NCBI GenBank assembly: GCA_045537065.1
Contig: JAZSOT010000060.1
Location: 1 to 18,619 of the forward strand
Direction of reading: 5' to 3'
DNA: 18,619 nt
From: RGIG8709 sp045537065
Lineage (GTDB): Bacteria; Bacillota; Clostridia; Monoglobales; Monoglobaceae
The notes beneath the pieces are model-generated. The model ran no database searches. It was given only the letters and a program-made list of their open reading frames with translations, and had not been told where the DNA came from. Below are positions 6,893-13,969 of this stretch, in pieces. Numbering within the stretch: the stretch's first letter is position 1; every line of letters begins with the position of its first letter. The translations under genes were made by a program, and so were the position numbers.

Positions 6893-6921
6893 TTGATGTT
6901 TTGACATCTATATGTTATAAT
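6893..6921 (+). promoter_or_regulatory. Extended -10 sigma-A promoter of the non-coding RNA unit
   Basis: -35 ttgatg (6893-6898), a 17-base spacer and -10 tataat (6916-6921) preceded by tgt, an extended -10 motif. The start expected seven bases after the -10 is 6928, the first base of the RNA hairpin. A small dyad, gatgt (6895-6899) and acatc (6904-6908), overlaps the 3' half of the -35 box and could bind a regulator. Confidence 0.8.
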
Positions 6922-6927
6922 AATTAT

Positions 6928-7116
6928 GCTAGATACTATAAAATCAATATACTGGGGCTAGTATATTATTTTCCAGAAAGTGTACGCTATGTTAAAAGCG
7001 TACTTCTCTGAAAATGCGTTCTGGGAAGTATATTGATTAGTGTCTAGCAACCTATCATTCAGGGTTATGTGCGTTTTTAGTGCATCACTCTGCAATATGG
7101 GTGATGCATTTTTTAT
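6928..7116 (+). ncRNA. Structured non-coding RNA of unresolved family (6S-like topology) or leader RNA
   Basis: This roughly 189-nt unit runs from the predicted start at 6928 to the terminator T-tract. It has no credible open frame. Long-range pairing is extensive. The base stem is gctagatact (6928-6937) with agtgtctagc (7039-7048), one G-U pair. A 4-nt bulge follows, then aatcaatatact (6942-6953) with agtatattgatt (7027-7038), 12 perfect pairs. Next come a 19-nt 5'-side internal loop (6954-6972), ccagaa (6973-6978) with ttctgg (7019-7024), a 13-nt 3'-side loop, and an apical stem gtacgct (6982-6988) with agcgtac (6997-7003). A small hairpin (7049-7066) and the terminator complete it. Size, rod shape and asymmetric central bulge recall 6S RNA, but I see no diagnostic sequence. 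It could instead be a riboswitch-like leader of the gene at 7155, which shows no promoter of its own. Confidence 0.65.
7081..7116 (+). terminator. Intrinsic terminator of the non-coding RNA, upstream of the SLH gene
   Basis: tgcatcac (7081-7088) pairs perfectly with gtgatgca (7101-7108) over a 12-base loop and is followed by ttttttatta. It lies 39 bases before the start at 7155, the position of a leader terminator, but equally fits the 3' end of an independent small RNA. Confidence 0.8.
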
Positions 7117-7154
7117 TATATTTTATTGGTTAATAAACCAGAAAGGATGATTTT

Positions 7155-8666
7155 ATGAAAAGATTATTGTCATTGTTAGCTGTGTTGGTTTTGTTGGTAT
7201 CTGCTTTACCTTGTAGTGCTGATAATAGTACTGCTACACAAGGAAGTGCATCTGCGCATGTTTATACTTTTGAAGAACTTACGGGACTTTCCAGAGAAGA
7301 TGTAGACCATATTGCTATATGTAATGGTGCAGATGGCATTTACCATTCTACTGCTTATGATAAAATTATAACAGATATCTACAACACTATAAATACAAAA
7401 TCTTTTGTTGTAGATATGAGTGAAGACATACGTGGTGGTTTTGGATATAAGATTTTGTTTTTTGATTCTAATGATACACCTTACAATATGGCATATACAT
7501 ACACAATCCCGCATGGGATTGTGGTTAAGGAAAAGGATGGACTTACATACATAACTTCTAATGAAGAAGAATTAAAAAATGTTGTTCAAAAAGCATATGA
7601 CTTAATTGCTAATGATTGTAGTGATTGGTCTGCAGATTATATTGTCAAGGCAAAAGATATAGGATTATTGAAAGATATATCGGGTTTGGCATATAAAGAA
7701 AACATTACACGTGAGAAGTTTTGTGAACTCATATATGATTTCATTATGATTACACAAAGAGGAATTACTACACCTGAATACAAAAATCAGTTTATAGATA
7801 CAGATAATGAAAAAATTGTAGTTTTGAATGCAGCAGAAATCATATATGGAAAATCAAGTACAGAATTTGCACCAAATGATTTGCTTACTCGTGAGGAAGC
7901 GGCAACTATTATTGTTCGTATGATAAATAAGGTTATGCCTATGGCTACAACCGAAATGTATTTTAATTATGACGATAGTAATGAAACTTCAGGATGGGCA
8001 TCAAGCTCTATTCAGGTTATGAGCAATCTTGGTTTTATGAATGGTGTTGGTGAAAATAAATTTGCACCCAAAGATAACTATACTACTGAACAATCTATAA
8101 CCACTTTAATTAGAATATATGATGCAAATACTCATGAGTATATTACTCCACTTGGAAATATAACAAGCAAAACTGATTATAGTTCACATATCAATTTTGC
8201 CATAGAAGCAAACGTAAGAATTGATATTATTAAAGATTATAAAAAATTTGATGAAACAAGATATATTATTCCAGGTCCATTTAAAGCATTTACAGACCAA
8301 ATGAGCTCAATGTATATCACTTTTGATAGTTTTGCAAAAATATTTAATGGTGAATGGAATTTAAACGATAATGTGTTTGAATTTACTTATGACACCTCAA
8401 AAGAAGTAGTTTTAGACCAATATACCCCAAATGAAACAAGTGGTGAATGGACTAATAAAACAGGAACTACACCTGTAACACATTTTTCTGGCATAACAAC
8501 AATACTTGTAAATGGAGAAGAAAAAGAAATTAAGGGATGTACTGGTGGCAGAGTACATAGCGGTACTCTCATGATGTATAATAATAAACTTTATATACCT
8601 ATTCAAATGGTTGCAGAACTTTTAGACTGTGATATTGCAACAATTGATATTTTATGGGATAAGTAA
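7155..8666 (+). CDS. Exported SLH-domain protein with C-terminal stalk-like domain
   Basis: A 503-residue predicted cell-surface protein. Residues 1 to about 22 form a signal peptide (KR, then LLSLLAVLVLLVSALPCSA); the Cys lacks a proper lipobox, so type I cleavage is more likely than lipidation. Residues 23-150 are a region I do not recognise. Residues about 155-323 hold three SLH repeats, each with the AxxxGLL/F and ITREKF- or LTREEA-type signature (about 155-200, 213-260, 270-323); such repeats bind pyruvylated secondary wall polymer. The last 60 residues (ILVNGEEKEIKG, then LYIPIQMVAELL and WDK) resemble the copper-amine-oxidase-N-like stalk domain common in clostridial wall proteins. The start follows aaagga (7142-7147). 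The gene is more AT-rich than the translation genes. The specific function is unknown. It is probably co-transcribed with the next gene, 14 bases away. Confidence 0.82.
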   Translation: MKRLLSLLAVLVLLVSALPCSADNSTATQGSASAHVYTFEELTGLSREDVDHIAICNGADGIYHSTAYDKIITDIYNTINTKSFVVDMSEDIRGGFGYKILFFDSNDTPYNMAYTYTIPHGIVVKEKDGLTYITSNEEELKNVVQKAYDLIANDCSDWSADYIVKAKDIGLLKDISGLAYKENITREKFCELIYDFIMITQRGITTPEYKNQFIDTDNEKIVVLNAAEIIYGKSSTEFAPNDLLTREEAATIIVRMINKVMPMATTEMYFNYDDSNETSGWASSSIQVMSNLGFMNGVGENKFAPKDNYTTEQSITTLIRIYDANTHEYITPLGNITSKTDYSSHINFAIEANVRIDIIKDYKKFDETRYIIPGPFKAFTDQMSSMYITFDSFAKIFNGEWNLNDNVFEFTYDTSKEVVLDQYTPNETSGEWTNKTGTTPVTHFSGITTILVNGEEKEIKGCTGGRVHSGTLMMYNNKLYIPIQMVAELLDCDIATIDILWDK

Positions 8667-8680
8667 AAGAGGGTGATTTA

Positions 8681-9712
8681 ATGAAAAAGTTAATTAGTTT
8701 GATTAGTATAATAGCAATTTTGCTTACAATGTCAGTATCAGTTTTTGCTGGAGATGTGCCTGAAAGTCTGTTGAGTGAGGATGGTGCAAAAGTTTTTATT
8801 GGTAGAGTTGACGGAAGAACAACTTTAGCTGAAACAACATTGCCTTATGAAGAAAATAAAGTTTTATATATAGACATAACACCTGTTTACAAATATAAAG
8901 GTGATGTAGAAATAGGAGTATTACAAACATACACAGATCCTGGTTTTGGTTCATTTATTCCTAAAAAAGGCAAAGAATATTTATTTGGGTATATTGATGA
9001 AAATAATTTCTATGCTTATGAAATAAAATCAAGAGACGAAAAGTCAATAAAATTGATTAATTCTGATAAGTATGATATAGTAAAACGGTTAGAGGATTAT
9101 TTGAACGAAGGTGCTTTTGCTATGGCAGAGCAGGAACGAGCAACATTGGGTAAGCAGATAAGTCTTGCTGAATTTTTGTATGAAAAGCCTTCTTTATCAA
9201 GTTCAGGTGTTGAGAAAGTAACATTGCGCTATCAGAATGAGTTACACGAAGTAGATAAGGATAAATTCTTCCGAATATCAGAAGATATTATGATTACAAA
9301 TGTAAAGAATGAGCAACTTCATGATATGGTGGCAAAGCCAAAACAACCAGACCCTTATAAAACAAATTTATACATAGAGTTGTTTGACGTAAATGACCAA
9401 CTTGTTTATTATGGTGCAGTATCAAGATTTGGTGAAATTGATAGATATAATTTGTCAATGGGAAGACTTATGGCAAAGGATTATGAAATGAAAACAGAAG
9501 ATTTATCTAAACTGTATTCACTTCTTCCTGCTGATGTGCAAAAAGAAATTAAATTACCTGAAGGTTTACCTACTGATACACCATTAGAACTTCCTGCTAT
9601 ACCAAAGAAAAGTTATACAGGATGGCTTGTTGGTGGAGCTATAGTAGTTTTCGCCATTGCTTTTTCTGTTGGATATATGGTTATCAGAAAAAGCAATGCA
9701 AAAAATAAATAA
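8681..9712 (+). CDS. Single-pass membrane protein with signal peptide, function unknown
   Basis: A 343-residue predicted type I membrane protein. Residues 1-23 are a signal peptide (KK, then a hydrophobic run ending SVSVFA before GD). Residues about 24-310 would lie outside the cell. Residues 314-334 (from GWLVGGAIVVFAIAFSVGYM) are a transmembrane helix followed by a basic tail (RKSNAKNK) that acts as a stop-transfer signal. The early ectodomain (about 37-115: KVFIGRVD, then TPVYKYKGD and a KGKEYLFGY strand) has a beta-rich pattern reminiscent of TIMP/NTR-like OB-fold domains, but this is a weak impression. A short helical segment (about 129-156) and a second beta-rich part follow. The start ATG lies 14 bases after the SLH gene stop, after gagggtga, so the two genes are probably an operon. 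I do not recognise the family. Confidence 0.75.
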   Translation: MKKLISLISIIAILLTMSVSVFAGDVPESLLSEDGAKVFIGRVDGRTTLAETTLPYEENKVLYIDITPVYKYKGDVEIGVLQTYTDPGFGSFIPKKGKEYLFGYIDENNFYAYEIKSRDEKSIKLINSDKYDIVKRLEDYLNEGAFAMAEQERATLGKQISLAEFLYEKPSLSSSGVEKVTLRYQNELHEVDKDKFFRISEDIMITNVKNEQLHDMVAKPKQPDPYKTNLYIELFDVNDQLVYYGAVSRFGEIDRYNLSMGRLMAKDYEMKTEDLSKLYSLLPADVQKEIKLPEGLPTDTPLELPAIPKKSYTGWLVGGAIVVFAIAFSVGYMVIRKSNAKNK

Positions 9713-9743
9713 TGTATATAAAAATCTTGTATCGCGTAGTTAT

Positions 9744-10646
9744 TTATGATTTTAATGTATTTATAATGATAGCAATAAACATTAAAACACAGCCTGTAAG
9801 TTCAACTATTGTTATGGTTTCGTTTAATAAAATCATTCCCGATAAAAGTGCGAATACGGATTCTAAACTCATAAGTATAGATGCTGATGCAGGGTCAGCA
9901 TATTTTTGACCAATAATCTGCAGAGTATAGGCGATTCCTGATGAAAATATACCGGAATAGAGAATGGGTATAGCACAAGCCAAAATAAGGCTTATATCAG
10001 GCTTGTCAAATAAAATCATCATAATGAAGTTTATTAGTCCTGCAACTAAAAACTGAAGTGCGGAAAGACGTATGCCGTCAACCTTTGGAGAGTAGAGGTC
10101 TATTGTAAGTATGTGAAATGAAAAGAAAACTGCACAAACAAGGGTAATTAAATCACCTTTGTTAAAGCTAAGACCGTCTTTTACACCGCATAAAAGATAT
10201 AGGCCGATGGTTGCAATAAAGCAGGAGAAATAAACTATTTTCGGTAGTTTTCTCTTTAAAATAAGACCGATAAAAGGAACAAAAATTATGTACATAGCAG
10301 TAATAAAGCCTGATTTTCCGCTTGTTGTGTACATCATACCCCAGTTTTGCAGGGTTGTTGCAATGCAGAGAAAAATTCCGCAAATAACTCCTGAAATGAG
10401 TAAATCTTTTGAGTTTTTATTTTTTACTGCAATTCCCCTTTTCTTCTTAATTGAATCGGAAAATATTATAACGGGAGTCAGGAAAATTGCACCGATTAAA
10501 AGACGGATACTGTTGAAAGTGGAGGGCTTTATGGTCTCCATGCCAACTTTTTGTGAAACAAATGATGTTCCCCAGATAATAGCCGCAATTAAAATAAGCA
10601 GATTTCCTTTGAGTTTTTTATAATCAATAGAAAGTGTTTTTTTCAT
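9744..10646 (-). CDS. DMT-superfamily (EamA domain) transporter
   Basis: A 300-residue integral membrane protein with two EamA repeats and about ten hydrophobic segments. The N-terminal repeat begins with LLILIAAIIWGTSFVSQKVG, the classic first helix of drug/metabolite transporters; the second repeat includes GIAYTLQIIGQKYADPASAS and ends near LTGCVLMFIAIIINTLKS. The start is the ATG at 10646 because aggagg (complement of 10653-10658) lies six bases upstream; an in-frame start at 10688 would overlap azlD and lacks a site. Family members export amino acids, nucleosides or other small metabolites; the substrate is not readable from sequence. It is the last gene of the minus-strand cluster, 13 bases after azlD, and converges on the surface gene ending at 9712 with no clear terminator between them. 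Confidence 0.88.
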   Translation of the reverse strand: MKKTLSIDYKKLKGNLLILIAAIIWGTSFVSQKVGMETIKPSTFNSIRLLIGAIFLTPVIIFSDSIKKKRGIAVKNKNSKDLLISGVICGIFLCIATTLQNWGMMYTTSGKSGFITAMYIIFVPFIGLILKRKLPKIVYFSCFIATIGLYLLCGVKDGLSFNKGDLITLVCAVFFSFHILTIDLYSPKVDGIRLSALQFLVAGLINFIMMILFDKPDISLILACAIPILYSGIFSSGIAYTLQIIGQKYADPASASILMSLESVFALLSGMILLNETITIVELTGCVLMFIAIIINTLKS

Positions 10647-10659
10647 TTGTATCCTCCTG

Positions 10660-10977
10660 TTAAATGGCAAATTTAAGTATAAATTCAAAAACTAAAACTG
10701 TCAGGCAGGCATATATTGCAACTTTAAGGAGGCTTTTCCCTAAATAAGCAGAAACCAGTGCTGCTATAAACCCGAAAAATGCCGAAATTTTATTTGAAAC
10801 GGAATAAAATATTCCGGGAATAGTCATAGCTGTTAAAACCGCAAAAGGTATGTAATGAAGAAAAGAGAGGATAAAACGGTTTGTGATTTTTTTCTTTGCA
10901 AGAACAAAGGGAATCATCCTGATAAGATATGTAATCCCTGCCATAACAAGAAGATATATAAAGAAATTATATTTCAT
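10660..10977 (-). CDS. azlD: AzlD family membrane protein (branched-chain amino-acid export partner)
   Basis: A 105-residue, very hydrophobic protein with about four membrane segments. The N-terminal pattern (FFIYLLVMAGITYLIRMIPF) and the central PFAVLTAMTIPG are typical of AzlD. In characterised systems (B. subtilis AzlCD; BrnFE in Corynebacterium) the small subunit pairs with AzlC to export branched-chain amino acids and toxic analogues such as 4-azaleucine. It starts two bases after the azlC stop codon, so translation is likely coupled, which supports a two-subunit complex. Confidence 0.88.
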   Translation of the reverse strand: MKYNFFIYLLVMAGITYLIRMIPFVLAKKKITNRFILSFLHYIPFAVLTAMTIPGIFYSVSNKISAFFGFIAALVSAYLGKSLLKVAIYACLTVLVFEFILKFAI

Positions 10978-10979
10978 AA

Positions 10980-11690
10980 TCAGGCATCCTCACTTTCCAG
11001 GGTGTTAATAGGTGCAATAAAAGCTAAAACTGCACTCACAAAAACTGCAATAATAATGATAACAAATCCGCCCGGTATTTTGTCAAGATACGGGGTGTAT
11101 CTGAAGACACAACTAAGAAAAGCCGCAAGGAGAACACAAAGAGCGGTTGGTCTATTTATTTTTGCTTCGGGAACAACAATTGCGATAAACATTCCATATA
11201 TTGCAATGCCAAGAGATGAAATAATTATTTCCGGCAAAATTCCACCTGCTGCTGCACCTAAAAATGTGCCAAATGTCCACCCGAGCCAAGGGGATATAAT
11301 AAGACCGTATAGATAACTTTTTCCAAGAAGACCCTTTTTCTCGGAGGCAACTGCAAAAACCTCGTCCGTGTTAACAAAGGCTATAACAAACCTGTCAAGA
11401 GTGCTGACACTTTTATCAACCTTTTGTGAAAGAGATAGTGACATAAGAGCATATCTTAAGTTTATGGTAAATTGTGCCATGCCAAGCTCTATAAGAGTGC
11501 CGCCTCCGCAAATTATGGGAACAGCCGCAAGCTGACCTGCAGAAGTGACATTTGTCATAGAAATAAGAAGTGTTTGCAATAGAGAAAGACCGCTTTGTGT
11601 TGCAAAAATTCCAAAGGCGAAGGCAACAGAAATGTAGCCTAGACAAATTGGAATACCATCATAAATACCTTTTAAAAAATTATTTTTCAT
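10980..11690 (-). CDS. azlC: AzlC family permease (branched-chain amino-acid export)
   Basis: A 236-residue membrane protein of the AzlC/YgaZ family. Signature regions: the N-terminal KGIYDGIPICLGYISVAFAF, then GQLAAVPIICGGGTLIEL and INLRYALMSLSLS, and later VIAFVNTDEVFAVA, all typical of the family. About seven hydrophobic segments are visible. The start ATG (11690) follows aaagga. It is predicted to form an amino-acid exporter with the next gene, azlD. It lies 55 bases after trpB on the same strand, with a hairpin in between. The link to aromatic rather than branched-chain amino acids, suggested by trpB, is inference only. Confidence 0.9.
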   Translation of the reverse strand: MKNNFLKGIYDGIPICLGYISVAFAFGIFATQSGLSLLQTLLISMTNVTSAGQLAAVPIICGGGTLIELGMAQFTINLRYALMSLSLSQKVDKSVSTLDRFVIAFVNTDEVFAVASEKKGLLGKSYLYGLIISPWLGWTFGTFLGAAAGGILPEIIISSLGIAIYGMFIAIVVPEAKINRPTALCVLLAAFLSCVFRYTPYLDKIPGGFVIIIIAVFVSAVLAFIAPINTLESEDA

Positions 11691-11714
11691 TATTGTTATC
11701 CTTTTGCATAATTA

Positions 11715-11737
11715 AAGCATTCCTTTTTGGAATGCTT
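11715..11737 (-). terminator. Perfect 9-bp hairpin between trpB and azlC
   Basis: aagcattcc (11715-11723) and ggaatgctt (11729-11737) pair perfectly over five bases. On the minus strand the stem is followed by tttaattat, a poor T-tract, so it may be a leaky terminator or an RNA-stability element that lowers transporter expression relative to trpB. Confidence 0.55.
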
Positions 11738-11745
11738 CATAATTT

Positions 11746-12987
11746 TTAAATTTCGTAATCAAGCTTGAACTGTTCACCGCATCCGTATTTTTCGTAAACA
11801 TAATCAATGTCTTTATCGCCTCTACCTGAAAGACAAGCAAGAATAGAACCCGACTTATGCTCTTTTGCATATTTGATTGCATATGCAACAGCATGAGCAC
11901 TTTCGATAGCGGGAATAATTCCCTCGTATCTTGAAAGGAGGAAGAAAGCTTCCATAGCTTCCTCGTCTGATATTACATCGTATTTTACTCTGTTCATATC
12001 GCGAAGATGTGCGTGTTCAGGACCAACACCGGGATAATCGAGTCCGCTTGCGATTGAATAAACAGGTAATGGATCGCCATTCTCGTCCTGAAGAACATAA
12101 GATTCATAGCCGTGAATTTTTCCTTTTGTACCATATTTCATTGTTGCAGCGTGGTCTCCCACATTTGATCCTCTTCCGAGCGGTTCAATTCCGTATATTT
12201 CAACAGGGTCTGCAAGGAATGGGGTAAACATTCCGAGTGAGTTCGAACCACCGCCAACACAAGCACAAACCGCATCAGGCATAATTCCTGTCATTTCAAG
12301 AAATTGCTCTCTTGCTTCAATACCGATAACAGACTGGAAATCTCTTACCATCTTGGGGAACGGATGAGGACCTGCCGCTGTGCCGATACAATAAATTGCA
12401 TCTTCGTATTCATTTAAATATGCCTCAAAAGCAGCATCGCAAGCTTCTTTCAATGTTTTAAGACCTTTTGTAACAGGGATAACGTTAGCACCAAGCATCT
12501 TCATTCTGATAACGTTTGGATGCTGTTTTGCTATATCAACTTCACCCATATATACGTCGCATTCCATACCAAAATATGCTGCGGCAGTAGCTATTGCAAC
12601 CCCGTGCTGACCTGCACCGGTTTCCGCAATAATTTTCTTTTTGCCCATGTATTTTGCAAGAAGACCTTCACCCATACAGTGATTAAGTTTGTGAGCACCT
12701 GTGTGGTTTAAGTCTTCTCTCTTTAAATATATCTGACAATTGCCAAATATTTTAGAAAGTCTTTCACAATGATAAACAGGAGTAGGTCTGCCCTGAAATT
12801 CCTTTCTTATTCTGCGAAGCTCATTTATAAACTGTGCAGAATGGCAGATAGCCTCATAAGCATCATCAGCCTGCTTAAAAGCCTCCTGAAGCTCTTCTTT
12901 TATAAAAGAACCACCATATTCACCGAAATAACCATCTGGGGTTGGGTTTTCCTTTAAATAGTTTTCAAAATCTCTATATTTATTCAT
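11746..12987 (-). CDS. trpB: Tryptophan synthase beta-chain-like PLP enzyme (orphan, no trpA)
   Basis: A 413-residue fold-type II PLP enzyme of the TrpB family. TrpB condenses indole and L-serine to L-tryptophan, normally in a complex with TrpA. Key residues: the Schiff-base lysine K100 in HTGAHK, the catalytic glutamate E122 in AETGAGQHG, the phosphate-binding GGGSN (245-249), D317 in GLDYPGVGPEHA, and SGRGDKD (387-393). The active site therefore looks intact. After the lysine it reads LNHCMGEGLLAKYMG instead of the common INNALGQ-type sequence, placing it in a divergent subgroup of annotated TrpB proteins. No trpA or other trp gene is in the window. It could use free indole (salvage), work with a distant trpA, or act on serine or a related substrate. 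First gene of a minus-strand cluster with azlC, azlD and a DMT transporter. Confidence 0.88.
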   Translation of the reverse strand: MNKYRDFENYLKENPTPDGYFGEYGGSFIKEELQEAFKQADDAYEAICHSAQFINELRRIRKEFQGRPTPVYHCERLSKIFGNCQIYLKREDLNHTGAHKLNHCMGEGLLAKYMGKKKIIAETGAGQHGVAIATAAAYFGMECDVYMGEVDIAKQHPNVIRMKMLGANVIPVTKGLKTLKEACDAAFEAYLNEYEDAIYCIGTAAGPHPFPKMVRDFQSVIGIEAREQFLEMTGIMPDAVCACVGGGSNSLGMFTPFLADPVEIYGIEPLGRGSNVGDHAATMKYGTKGKIHGYESYVLQDENGDPLPVYSIASGLDYPGVGPEHAHLRDMNRVKYDVISDEEAMEAFFLLSRYEGIIPAIESAHAVAYAIKYAKEHKSGSILACLSGRGDKDIDYVYEKYGCGEQFKLDYEI

Positions 12988-13024
12988 AATATGTACCTCT
13001 TTACTTATGAATGATATTCTATCT

Positions 13025-13053
13025 ATTTTAACAAATTATAAGCAAAAAGTCAA
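13025..13053 (-). promoter_or_regulatory. Sigma-A promoter of the trpB cluster
   Basis: On the minus strand: -35 ttgact (complement of 13048-13053), a 17-base spacer and -10 taaaat (complement of 13025-13030) preceded by tgt. The predicted start is near 13018, which leaves a leader of only about 31 nt. That is too short for a trp leader peptide or a T-box. Confidence 0.75.
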
Positions 13054-13091
13054 TTATTTTAAGGCTTTTTCAAAAATTAATTTTTAAAAAC

Positions 13092-13120
13092 TTGAACTTT
13101 CAATAAATATATGCTAGAAT
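13092..13120 (+). promoter_or_regulatory. Sigma-A promoter of the mgtC-like gene
   Basis: -35 ttgaac (13092-13097), a 17-base spacer and -10 tagaat (13115-13120) preceded by tgc, an extended -10. It is back to back with the trpB promoter; the two -35 boxes are 38 bases apart. The predicted start is near 13127. Confidence 0.75.
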
Positions 13121-13185
13121 AATCGAACAACTCATAAAGTTTTAATTTATGAATATGATATTAAAAAAGAGAGAGGCTGGGGAAT

Positions 13186-13869
13186 ATGACAATATATATG
13201 CAGTTTGAATTACTGGGGAGAATTTTAATTGCGGCAATTTGCGGCGGAGTTATCGGTTTTGAAAGAAAAAACAGAAAAAAGGAAGCAGGAATAAGAACAC
13301 ATATTATAGTAGCAGTTGCGGCATCCCTTCTTATGATAATATCCAAATATGGATTTTTTGATTTGGTAAGCGGAAATATGTTTCCGGGAGCAGATGTGAG
13401 ACTTGATCCGTCAAGAATTGCCTCCTGCATAGTTTCAGGGATAGGTTTTCTTGGTGCGGGAATGATTTTTACCTATAAGAGGACAGTGTCAGGACTTACA
13501 ACGGCGGCAGGCATCTGGGCAACTGCGGGTATTGGTATGGCAATCGGTTCAGGACTTTATGTGATTGGTATTTCCTGTGCATTTTTGATTGTTGTTCTTC
13601 AACTTTTACTTCACAACAGACTAAAGTTTTTCAAAACAGAAATTCACGAGGAAATTATTTTTGAGGTAAATAACTATAAAGATGCAATAGACAGCATTGA
13701 AGAAAATTTTGAGATGCTTGGCATTGCAGTTGATAGTTTTGAACTCGAAAAGCTTGGCGAAAAAAGAGCGAGAATATGCTTTGATGTTTCGGCAAGGGAT
13801 GATAAAATTAAGGAAATTCTTGAAATTTCCCTTAAAAATGATAATATAATCTCAGTAAATATTGAATAA
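13186..13869 (+). CDS. MgtC/SapB family membrane protein
   Basis: A 227-residue protein with an N-terminal membrane domain of about four helices (residues 9-145) and a C-terminal soluble domain (about 150-227) with an ACT-like alternation of strands and helices. Family signatures are clear: GGVIGFERK (20-28), GIRTHIIV (35-42), DPSRIASCIVSGIGFLGAGM (74-93) and VSGLTTAAGIWATAGIG (101-117). MgtC proteins are linked to survival in low magnesium and, in pathogens, to modulation of the F-type ATP synthase; most Clostridia members are uncharacterised. The start ATG at 13186 follows gaggctgggg; an ATG four codons later is possible. It is a single-gene unit with its own promoter and terminator, so its neighbours say little about its role. 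Confidence 0.9.
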   Translation: MTIYMQFELLGRILIAAICGGVIGFERKNRKKEAGIRTHIIVAVAASLLMIISKYGFFDLVSGNMFPGADVRLDPSRIASCIVSGIGFLGAGMIFTYKRTVSGLTTAAGIWATAGIGMAIGSGLYVIGISCAFLIVVLQLLLHNRLKFFKTEIHEEIIFEVNNYKDAIDSIEENFEMLGIAVDSFELEKLGEKRARICFDVSARDDKIKEILEISLKNDNIISVNIE

Positions 13870-13872
13870 ACT

Positions 13873-13903
13873 AAGGGGTAGCATAGCTATCCCTTTTATT
13901 TGT
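13873..13903 (+). terminator. Intrinsic terminator of the mgtC-like gene
   Basis: aaggggtagc (13873-13882) pairs with gctatccctt (13886-13895), with one G-U pair, and is followed by ttatttgtt. The tip may open to a larger loop. It starts four bases after the stop codon. Confidence 0.8.
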
Positions 13904-13932
13904 TAATAAATTGTTAATTTGAAAAAAATCCC

Positions 13933-13960
13933 TTGACAAATTTAAAATTCGTGCTATAAT
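13933..13960 (+). promoter_or_regulatory. Sigma-A promoter of the ctsR operon
   Basis: -35 ttgaca (13933-13938), a 16-base spacer and -10 tataat (13955-13960) preceded by tgc: a near-consensus extended promoter. The predicted start is near 13967, just before the CtsR boxes. I see no sigma-B-type promoter. Confidence 0.9.
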
Positions 13961-13969
13961 AAACTTGAA

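Noticed and set aside
7049..7155. T-box leader or trp-type attenuator before the SLH gene
   Set aside because: No T-box sequence (AGGGTGGNACCGCG type) and no leader peptide were seen.
9712..9909. 65-codon plus-strand open frame over the end of the DMT transporter gene
   Set aside because: It is antisense to a clear conserved gene, has no ribosome binding site, and has no recognisable sequence.
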